Origin: Thermogutta sp. | GTDB lineage: Bacteria > Planctomycetota > Planctomycetia > Pirellulales > Thermoguttaceae | Assembly: GCA_012798155.1 (NCBI GenBank) | Contig: JAAZNR010000083.1 | Coordinates: 1 to 5,714 of the forward strand | Direction: 5' to 3' | Length of the DNA: 5,714 nt | Shown: positions 1 through 4,742 of the stretch, in pieces | How positions within the stretch are numbered: position 1 is the first letter of the stretch | How the letters are laid out: each line of letters begins with the position of its first letter | Translations under genes and position numbers: made by a program | Notes under the pieces: generated by a model | What the model was told of the DNA's origin: nothing | The model's database searches: none | Seen by the model: the letters and a program-made list of their open reading frames with translations, nothing else

Positions 1-32
1 CGTTCTTTCCCCGCCGTCTTGGGAGAAAAGCC

Positions 33-1208
33 ATGAGACCGGATTTCTGTTCTCGGCGTTCCTTCTTGGGTGCCGCGGCCGCCGGAGGCCTGGCCTTGAC
101 GTTCGGCAAATGCCTTGCCGCCCCGGACGCCTTGCTCATCGAGTCGCCGGCGTCGGGCGCCGTCCTCCACCGGCGGCACGGTCGCCAAAGCGATGACGGA
201 CTGGAAATCGAAGTCCGCGGCCTCGCGCCCCTGGAACAAGCGGTGCTGGTCAACGGATCGCCCGCGCAACGGGCCGGAAAATCCTTTCGCGCCGCCGTCA
301 CCCTCCGCGAGCACGAGAACGAAATCCTGGCCGTGACGGACGGCTTCGCCGGGCGGCAGGAGCACCGCATCCGCGTCATTTGGGATCGGCACAGCCGGCC
401 CCGCTACCGTTTCTCCATCGACGACAACAGCTTCTTCCTCCGCGACATCGCGCAAAAGCAGTACGCCTCCCTCTTCGAATGCGGCTATCTCGGGATGCTC
501 CGCGATTTGAACCGAAAATACGGCACCAAATTTGTGCTCAATACGTACTTCACCACGGGCGACGACTTCGATCTGACGCAGTTCCCCGACCGATACAAGT
601 CGGAGTGGGCCGACAACGCGGATTGGCTGAAGTTGGCCTTTCACGCCCGGGCCGATAAACCCGACCGCCCCTACCAATATGCCTCGCCGCAACAACTGGC
701 GGCGGACTTCGACGCCGTGGCCGAGCAGATTCTGCGTTTTGCGGGCGAGCAGACCTACTCTCCGCCCACGATCATCCATTGGGGCATGGTGTTGCCTGCC
801 GCCCTGCCCGTCCTCCGCGACCGCGGCGTCCGCGTCCTGAGCGGCTACTTTCATAAGAGCGGCGGCCTTTGGGACGTAAACTATCACTTCGACGCCGAGC
901 GCAGCGAGTATATGTCTCGCCACGATGCCTGGATGGACTTCGCGAGCGGCATCGTGTTCTCGCGCGTGGATATCGTCTGCAACAGCGTCCCCGTCGATCA
1001 GATCGTTCCCACTCTGGCGCCGCTGACGGAAAACCCCGACACCGCCGAGATCATGGACATCCTGACGCACGAGCAGTACTTTTGGCCGTTCTATCAGCAT
1101 TACCTGCCGGACCATCCCCAGCGGCTGGAGACGGCCGTCCGCTGGTTGACGGAACAAGGTTACCAGCCGGTGTTTTTCCACGAAGGTTTCCTGGGCGTGC
1201 CGGCGTGA
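33..1208 (+). CDS. Tat-exported protein with Ig-like domain and divergent polysaccharide-deacetylase-like domain
   Basis: The 391-residue protein starts at an ATG with a GGAG ribosome site at 22-25, 7 nt upstream. Residues 7-13 (SRRSFLG) are a clear twin-arginine signal, followed by an Ala/Gly/Leu-rich stretch and a likely signal peptidase I site near CLAA (27-30). The Cys there is not a lipobox because Lys precedes it. Residues ~34-117 look like a beta-sandwich (Ig-like or glucodextranase-B-like: VLVNG at 71-75, then alternating hydrophobic strands). Residues ~125-390 resemble the NodB/polysaccharide-deacetylase barrel: SIDD at 128-131 sits where family members have TFDD, and FHA at 203-205 gives one candidate metal His. 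A full HxxxH pair is not evident, so catalytic activity is uncertain. It probably acts outside the cytoplasmic membrane on a glycan or sugar acid. It is separated from the next gene by ~500 nt carrying a promoter, so it is likely a separate unit. The export call is strong; the enzyme class is tentative. Confidence 0.85.
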   Translation: MRPDFCSRRSFLGAAAAGGLALTFGKCLAAPDALLIESPASGAVLHRRHGRQSDDGLEIEVRGLAPLEQAVLVNGSPAQRAGKSFRAAVTLREHENEILAVTDGFAGRQEHRIRVIWDRHSRPRYRFSIDDNSFFLRDIAQKQYASLFECGYLGMLRDLNRKYGTKFVLNTYFTTGDDFDLTQFPDRYKSEWADNADWLKLAFHARADKPDRPYQYASPQQLAADFDAVAEQILRFAGEQTYSPPTIIHWGMVLPAALPVLRDRGVRVLSGYFHKSGGLWDVNYHFDAERSEYMSRHDAWMDFASGIVFSRVDIVCNSVPVDQIVPTLAPLTENPDTAEIMDILTHEQYFWPFYQHYLPDHPQRLETAVRWLTEQGYQPVFFHEGFLGVPA

Positions 1209-1268
1209 GGGTTGGGGCGAAGGCAACCGTTCACGGGCCGGCGGCGGGCACGTCCTCCGGGCAGTCGC

Positions 1269-1291
1269 GGGCCGAGAAAGGTACCCGGCCC
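1269..1291. repeat. Perfect 6-bp inverted repeat, possible weak terminator
   Basis: GGGCCG at 1269-1274 pairs perfectly with CGGCCC at 1286-1291 around an 11-nt loop. It lies ~60 nt past the stop codon of the upstream gene. Only TTCAT follows the stem, so a Rho-independent terminator is possible but poorly supported. It may instead be part of the repeat material that begins at 1304. Confidence 0.4.
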
Positions 1292-1303
1292 TTCATGCCC
1301 AGA

Positions 1304-1353
1304 GGGGATAGCCCCATTCTCGCGAGCTTCGCCGAAAGAACCGGGATCGTCCC
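1304..1353. repeat. REP-like pair of short palindromes
   Basis: Two short palindromes flank a 27-nt spacer: GGGGATAGCCCC (1304-1315, stem GGGG/CCCC) and GGGATCGTCCC (1343-1353, stem GGGA/TCCC with a 3-nt loop). The spacer starts ATTCTCGCG and ends CGAAAGAACC, so TTCT and AGAA can also pair across it. From memory, planctomycete genomes carry many elements built from GGGGACNGTCCCC-like palindromes around a TTTTCGCG...CGAAAA core, of the kind mobilised by REP-associated tyrosine transposases. This copy looks like a degenerate member. The palindromes are seen directly; the family assignment is inference. Confidence 0.5.
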
Positions 1354-1385
1354 AGTGGACGGCTACGGGAGCACTTCGACGGCAA

Positions 1386-1412
1386 CGGATATCCGCCCCG
1401 TTCCGGCGGGGC
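1386..1412. repeat. Abutting palindrome and GC-rich hairpin
   Basis: CGGATATCCG (1386-1395) is a perfect 10-nt palindrome. It overlaps by one base a hairpin formed by GCCCCG (1395-1400) and CGGGGC (1407-1412) with a 6-nt loop. No T-tract follows. The role is unknown; it belongs to the palindrome cluster of this gap. Confidence 0.45.
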
Positions 1413-1451
1413 CGGGAGGGCGGAGATCGGCGGCAACCGGGACCTCCGTTT

Positions 1452-1494
1452 GGAAGGCGAACTCGCGCTGGGAAGGCGAATTCGCAGCTTCGCC
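1452..1494. repeat. 19-nt-period direct repeat ending in a hairpin
   Basis: GGAAGGCGAACTCGC (1452-1466) recurs as GGAAGGCGAATTCGC (1471-1485), with 14 of 15 bases identical. The second copy contains the perfect palindrome GCGAATTCGC (1476-1485). Its GGCGAA (1475-1480) can alternatively pair with TTCGCC (1489-1494). This could be a duplicated binding site upstream of the promoter or simply repeat debris; the sequence does not decide. Confidence 0.45.
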
Positions 1495-1530
1495 CGACGC
1501 TTTCGGCCGGCGGTCCGAGGGGAGTTGGAA

Positions 1531-1552
1531 AAGGCGAAGAAATCGCCGCCTT
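1531..1552. repeat. Short hairpin just upstream of the promoter
   Basis: AAGGCG (1531-1536) pairs with CGCCTT (1547-1552). An alternative pairing uses GGCGA (1533-1537) with TCGCC (1543-1547). It ends 18 nt before the -35 box, where an operator or activator site could lie, but nothing identifies a regulator. Confidence 0.35.
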
Positions 1553-1569
1553 CTGCCGATTTCTACCTC

Positions 1570-1598
1570 TTGACAAATCGAGGGCAGGTTGCAATTCT
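1570..1598 (+). promoter_or_regulatory. Predicted sigma70-type promoter of the aminomutase operon
   Basis: A consensus -35 box TTGACA (1570-1575) is followed, after 17 nt, by AATTCT (1593-1598) as a weak -10 (3 of 6 consensus bases). It carries the extended -10 dinucleotide TG at 1590-1591. The stretch is locally AT-richer than its surroundings. Transcription would begin near 1605, leaving a ~100-nt leader before the chosen start of the aminomutase gene. The consensus -35 and correct spacing are the main support; the -10 is poor. Confidence 0.5.
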
Positions 1599-1618
1599 TT
1601 GAGGATCAACAACATCAC

Positions 1619-1678
1619 CGGCTACAAAAGGCCGACCCGCGAGTCGGAGCACGGGCAACGAAGGAACTAGCCGCCTTT
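1619..1678 (+). promoter_or_regulatory. Structured mRNA leader with mutually exclusive stems
   Basis: Within the predicted leader, CGGCTA (1619-1624) can pair with TAGCCG (1668-1673), and AAAGGC (1627-1632) can pair with GCCTTT (1673-1678). The two pairings cross each other, so they exclude one another or would form a pseudoknot. Inside them CCGAC (1632-1636) and GTCGG (1643-1647) form a local 5-bp hairpin. It matches no riboswitch class I recognise. Such stems can arise by chance in GC-rich DNA, so a regulatory role is only a possibility. Confidence 0.3.
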
Positions 1679-1708
1679 ATGCCGGTGAGGTGCAGGACGT
1701 TATCACCT

Positions 1709-3049
1709 ATGGCCACCGTGGATGCCGACGCGATGCCGTCGCTCCCGGGTGATGAGGAACCTCCCGGTTCCGAGATCACCATCGAGACGATTCCCCTTTC
1801 CCCCGCCGCCGCTCGCGGCACCTTCCGCCGCCTTCCCCTGTTAGGCGAGCCATCCACCGAACCGGCCCCGGAGCCGGCGGTCTCCCGTCGCCCCAAGACG
1901 GACCCCCGTGTTCGGCAATTCCGCCGAACATTCTATCGCGACGTTCCCGACAAGCTGTGGAACGACTGGCACTGGCAGATCAGCCACCGCCTGCGAAACT
2001 TGCAGCAGATCGAACGCCTGCTGGTCCTTTCACCGGACGAGCGAGAAGCTCTGGCGCGGGCCGGCGCCAAGCTGCCGGTGGGCATCACGCCCTATTACAT
2101 GGCCTTGATCTCGCCTCACGACGCCGATCAGCCTCTCCGCCGGACCGTGCTCCCCAGCATGGCGGAATTCGCGGCCGCCCCCGGCGAGGCCCAGGACCCC
2201 CTCGGAGAAGACGAGGACAGCCCGGTGCCGGGATTGGTGCATCGCTATCCCGATCGGGTGCTGCTGCTGGTGCACGATTTCTGTTCGACCTATTGCCGCT
2301 ACTGCACGCGGAGCCGGGTCGTGGGTCACGGCGAGATCGCGTCCACCCAAGCCCGCTTGCAAATGGGATTGGAGTACATCCGCCGCACGCCGCAGATTCG
2401 GGACGTGCTCTTATCGGGCGGCGATCCCCTGACCTTGAGCGACGACAAGCTCGCCTGGATTCTCTCGGAATTGCGGCGGATTCCGCACGTCGAGTTCGTC
2501 CGGCTGGGTACCAAGGTGCCGGTCGTTTTGCCGCAGCGGATCACGCCCGCCCTGTGCCGCATGCTCCGCCGCTTCCACCCCTTGTGGATCAGCATCCATT
2601 TGACGCATCCCGACGAATGCACGCCCGAGGCGTTTCAGGCTTGCGGCCGTTTGGCGGACGCGGGCATCCCGCTCGGTTCGCAAACCGTCCTCCTCAAGGG
2701 CGTCAACGACGACGTGGAGACGATGAGGCGGCTGATGCACGAACTGCTCAAGATGCGGGTTCGCCCGTACTATTTGTACCAATGCGACCCCATCCTCGGT
2801 TCAGCCCACTTCCGCACGCCGATCGCCAAGGGGCTGGAGATCATCGAGGGCTTGCGGGGTCATACGACGGGCTACGCCGTGCCGCACTTCGTGGTCGACG
2901 CGCCGGGCGGCGGCGGCAAAATCCCCTTGCTGCCGGACTATGTGGTCGGCCGCGAAGGTGACGATCTGCTCTTGCGGAACTACGAGGGCAAGGTCTTCCG
3001 CTATCCCGATTCGGCGGCGGAACCCGCCCCCGCCAACGTGGAACCGTAA
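1709..3049 (+). CDS. kamA: Lysine 2,3-aminomutase-type radical SAM/PLP enzyme (KamA family)
   Basis: Predicted to convert L-lysine to beta-lysine in the cytoplasm, using SAM, a [4Fe-4S] cluster and PLP. From the ATG at 1709 it has 446 residues. The cluster motif CxxxCxxC is C192, C196, C199. R201 matches the substrate-carboxylate Arg134 of the Clostridium subterminale enzyme, and K404 in PGGGGK matches the PLP lysine 337. D360 (QCD) and D397 (VVDAP) match Asp293 and Asp330, which grip the lysine side-chain amine, so lysine is the likely substrate. All these positions share a constant offset of 67. Two oddities stand out. There is a ~65-residue Pro/Glu-rich extension before the family core, which begins near R72. 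The C-terminal CxCxxC zinc segment is missing, and Asp335 replaces the zinc ligand Cys268. The ATG at 1679 and TTG at 1589 are alternative starts; 1589 lies upstream of the predicted transcription start. None has an ideal ribosome site. It is the first gene of a four-gene run. Confidence 0.93.
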   Translation: MATVDADAMPSLPGDEEPPGSEITIETIPLSPAAARGTFRRLPLLGEPSTEPAPEPAVSRRPKTDPRVRQFRRTFYRDVPDKLWNDWHWQISHRLRNLQQIERLLVLSPDEREALARAGAKLPVGITPYYMALISPHDADQPLRRTVLPSMAEFAAAPGEAQDPLGEDEDSPVPGLVHRYPDRVLLLVHDFCSTYCRYCTRSRVVGHGEIASTQARLQMGLEYIRRTPQIRDVLLSGGDPLTLSDDKLAWILSELRRIPHVEFVRLGTKVPVVLPQRITPALCRMLRRFHPLWISIHLTHPDECTPEAFQACGRLADAGIPLGSQTVLLKGVNDDVETMRRLMHELLKMRVRPYYLYQCDPILGSAHFRTPIAKGLEIIEGLRGHTTGYAVPHFVVDAPGGGGKIPLLPDYVVGREGDDLLLRNYEGKVFRYPDSAAEPAPANVEP

Positions 3050-3055
3050 GACGCC

Positions 3056-3061
3056 GAGGAG
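3056..3061 (+). promoter_or_regulatory. Ribosome binding site of the YkgJ-like gene
   Basis: GAGGAG lies 8 nt before the ATG at 3070, inside the 20-nt gap after the aminomutase stop codon. It fixes the start of the next gene and indicates that it is translated from the same message. Confidence 0.7.
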
Positions 3062-3069
3062 TCGCCGCC

Positions 3070-3729
3070 ATGAACCGCAAAGAACCGCTGTGCGTCCGCT
3101 GCGCGCGGACGCAACGGACGTGCTGCCAAATCTGCGAAATCTACATCACGCCGGGCGACCAGGAACGGATCGCCGCCTACACGGGCGAGAGCGACTTCCA
3201 TGAGTACCGCCGGCCCGCCAATCCCGAGTATCTGGATCAAGACGACGATCCGCTTTGGGCGGCCTGCGTGTTTCGGCCGGACGGCACGCGGCGCGTCCTC
3301 CGCAGGACGGAATCCGAGGGTTGCGTCTTCCTCGGGGCGAACGGCTGCCGTTTGCCGCTGGAAGTCCGGCCGCTGGTCTGCCGCCTGTACCCCTTCGATT
3401 ACACGGAACAGGGGTTGCAAGGGGTGAACGGCACGATGTGTCCTACCTGGTTGCTGGCCCCCGGCGAAACCCTGCTGCAATCGTTGGACATGGATGCGGA
3501 AACGGCGGAGGCCTGGCGACGGCAGCTTTACGCGGAAATCCGACGGGAATTGCCCGCGACGGGCGATTCCCCCGCGATTGTCGGCCGCGCGGAAGGGCCG
3601 CAACCGGCGCCGCGGCCGCACGTTTTGTCTCCCGAATTGTCCTGCGAATCCGCCGCGGCCGCCTCCTCGGAATCTAGCCCGGAGGCCGCGGCCGTTCCCA
3701 AGATGCCTTCGCCATGCACATCGGTTTGA
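3070..3729 (+). CDS. YkgJ-type cysteine-cluster protein
   Basis: A 219-residue protein of the CxxCxxCC / YkgJ class (putative zinc- or iron-chelating domain, PF03692-like). Cysteines 8, 11, 18, 19 and 22 form an N-terminal cluster. Cysteines 66, 85, 93, 104 and 124 complete the set, with the family hallmark around 84-109 (EGCVFL, NGC, EVRPLVCRLYPF). Biochemical function is poorly known for the family; members are thought to bind a metal or Fe-S cluster, and flagellin lysine N-methylase FliB is often placed near this group. Next to a radical SAM lysine enzyme and two ligases, it could act in cluster supply or modify an intermediate, which is inference. Residues ~165-219 are a low-complexity Pro/Ala/Ser tail that probably lies outside the domain. 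The gene starts 20 nt after the aminomutase and its last 16 nt overlap the next gene, so translation is likely coupled. Confidence 0.88.
   Translation: MNRKEPLCVRCARTQRTCCQICEIYITPGDQERIAAYTGESDFHEYRRPANPEYLDQDDDPLWAACVFRPDGTRRVLRRTESEGCVFLGANGCRLPLEVRPLVCRLYPFDYTEQGLQGVNGTMCPTWLLAPGETLLQSLDMDAETAEAWRRQLYAEIRRELPATGDSPAIVGRAEGPQPAPRPHVLSPELSCESAAAASSESSPEAAAVPKMPSPCTSV
3652..3692 (+). repeat. Strong GC-rich hairpin before the first ATP-grasp gene
   Basis: GCCGCGGCC (3652-3660) pairs with GGCCGCGGC (3684-3692), and TCC (3664-3666) pairs with GGA (3681-3683), leaving a 3-nt bulge and a 14-nt loop. It lies in the Ala/Ser-rich tail of the YkgJ-like gene and would bury GGAGG (3681-3685), the only ribosome-site-like sequence near the next start. 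That GGAGG is 28 nt from the ATG, too far for normal use. The hairpin may favour coupled translation or be a by-product of Ala codons. Confidence 0.4.
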
Positions 3730-4709
3730 CCTACGATCTCCGCGGCGAGTACCTGGCCGAGGGTTGGAGCGAGGCCGAGACCGCCGAATTCGACCGCGAC
3801 GATACGATCGAGGCCATCGACATCGCGCTGCGGCGAAATGGTCACACGACGGATCGCGTGGGCCGGCTGAGCAAACTCGTGGCCCGGCTGGCCCGCGGCG
3901 ACCGTTGGGACCTGGTATTCAACATCGCCGAGGGAATGTTCGGAGTCGCCCGAGAGGCCCAGGTGCCCGCCCTCCTGGACGCCTATCGCATCCCCTACAC
4001 CTTTGCGGACCCTGCCGTGCTCATGCTGAGCCTGGACAAGGCCTTGTGCAAGACGGCGGTGCGGGAGGCCGGGCTGCCCACGCCGCCCCACTGGGTCGTC
4101 AAAACGCCCCGCGACGTGGACCGTATTCCGCCGCGATTCCCCCTCTTCTGCAAACCCCTGGCCGAGGGGACCGGAAAAGGCATCTCGGAAGACTCTCTGG
4201 TTTCTACTCGCGAGGCCCTGGCAAACCAGTGCCGCCGCCTCTTGGCCGAGTTCCGACAACCGGTGCTCGTGGAAAAGTACCTGCCCGGCCGAGAGTTTAC
4301 CGTGGGCATCCTCGGCACCGGAGACGAGGCGACGGTCTTGGGCACCTTGGAGATCATCCTCCTTTCCACTGCCGAGCGCCACGCCTACTCCTACTTCAAC
4401 AAAGAGTTTTGCGAGCAGCACGTGGAGTATCGCTTCGTCTCTTCTCGAGATCCCGAGGCGGCGCAGGCCGAGCAAATCGCGCTCGCCGCCTGGCGGGCGC
4501 TGGGCGGACGCGACGGCGGACGGGTGGACCTGCGATCCGACGAGGCGGGCCGGCCGCAATTCCTCGAAATCAACCCGCTCGCCGGTTTGCACCCGCAGCA
4601 CTCCGACCTGCCCATGATCGCCACGGCGGCGGGTATGCCGTATCACGAATTGATCGGCCGGATCGTCGATTCCGCGGCCAAGCGAATCGCCCAGCCCTTG
4701 CCGTCCTGA
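3714..4709 (+). CDS. D-Ala-D-Ala-ligase-like ATP-grasp ligase, first of a pair
   Basis: A 331-residue cytoplasmic ATP-grasp enzyme expected to activate a carboxylate as an acyl phosphate and join it to an amine. Visible Ddl-type elements in order are: N-terminal Rossmann-like part with LVFNIAEG (67-74); DKALCK (K109); CKPLAEGTGKGI (K147, glycine-rich ATP loop 151-157); LVEKYLPGREF (185-195); GRVD with R270; and the Mg triad D272, E285, N287, spaced exactly as D257, E270, N272 of E. coli DdlB. Length fits Ddl (about 300-370). The N-terminal SAExxVS signature that binds the first D-Ala in true Ddl is absent. The substrate loop reads NPLAGLHPQHSDLP instead of the usual NTxPGMT. The substrate is therefore probably not D-alanine. 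The start is fixed by the first beta strand (MHIGLTYDL). It overlaps the preceding gene by 16 nt without a good ribosome site, implying coupled translation. The fold is sure; the substrate is unknown. Confidence 0.9.
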   Translation: MHIGLTYDLRGEYLAEGWSEAETAEFDRDDTIEAIDIALRRNGHTTDRVGRLSKLVARLARGDRWDLVFNIAEGMFGVAREAQVPALLDAYRIPYTFADPAVLMLSLDKALCKTAVREAGLPTPPHWVVKTPRDVDRIPPRFPLFCKPLAEGTGKGISEDSLVSTREALANQCRRLLAEFRQPVLVEKYLPGREFTVGILGTGDEATVLGTLEIILLSTAERHAYSYFNKEFCEQHVEYRFVSSRDPEAAQAEQIALAAWRALGGRDGGRVDLRSDEAGRPQFLEINPLAGLHPQHSDLPMIATAAGMPYHELIGRIVDSAAKRIAQPLPS

Positions 4710-4742
4710 TTTCCGCCGCCTACCAGGCCGAGAGACGCCGCC

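Larger units (their letters stand above)
1209..1569. other. Gene-free, palindrome-rich intergenic region
   Basis: No convincing gene lies here. The open frames crossing it on both strands are Arg/Pro/Gly-rich, lack ribosome sites and look like no known family. The region holds at least seven short inverted repeats in about 285 nt (1269-1291, 1304-1315, 1343-1353, 1386-1395, 1395-1412, 1475-1494, 1531-1552) and a 19-nt-period direct repeat at 1452-1485. The density suggests decayed mobile or REP-type elements rather than unique regulatory DNA. No hairpin is followed by a T-tract, so no intrinsic terminator for the upstream gene can be called with confidence. Confidence 0.7.

Noticed and set aside
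105..125. Lipoprotein signal in the exported protein (Cys27)
   Set aside because: Lys26 directly before the Cys and lack of a Leu-x-x pattern do not fit a lipobox; a signal peptidase I site fits better.
1269..1412. Rho-independent terminator for the upstream gene
   Set aside because: The stems at 1269-1291 and 1395-1412 are not followed by runs of T, so they are recorded only as inverted repeats.
1452..1485. CRISPR array
   Set aside because: There are only two 15-nt direct copies with a 4-nt gap, no regular spacers and no cas genes.
1160..1670. Overlapping open frames on both strands across the intergenic region (869-1573 +, 1212-1670 +, 1160-1618 -)
   Set aside because: They have no ribosome sites or family features, and they translate through the palindromic repeats, which commonly create spurious frames in GC-rich genomes.
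1589..1708. TTG at 1589 as the aminomutase start
   Set aside because: It overlaps the predicted -10 region and would lie upstream of the transcription start. It also adds 40 residues unlike the family to an already long N-terminus.
1957..2961. 334-residue plus-strand frame within the aminomutase
   Set aside because: It is an alternative frame inside a gene with an unbroken set of radical SAM and PLP motifs; its composition is Arg/Pro/Gly-rich.
1709..3049. EF-P lysyl-mutase EpmB (YjeK) as the identity of the aminomutase
   Set aside because: The VVDAPGGGGK segment and the sequence around QCD match free-lysine KamA much better, and no EpmA-like or EF-P gene is in the window. It cannot be fully excluded because the zinc tail is missing as in EpmB.
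3714..4709. Standard peptidoglycan gene ddl
   Set aside because: The fold and metal residues fit, but the SAExxVS signature and the usual NTxPGMT loop are missing, and the neighbours are not cell-wall genes.
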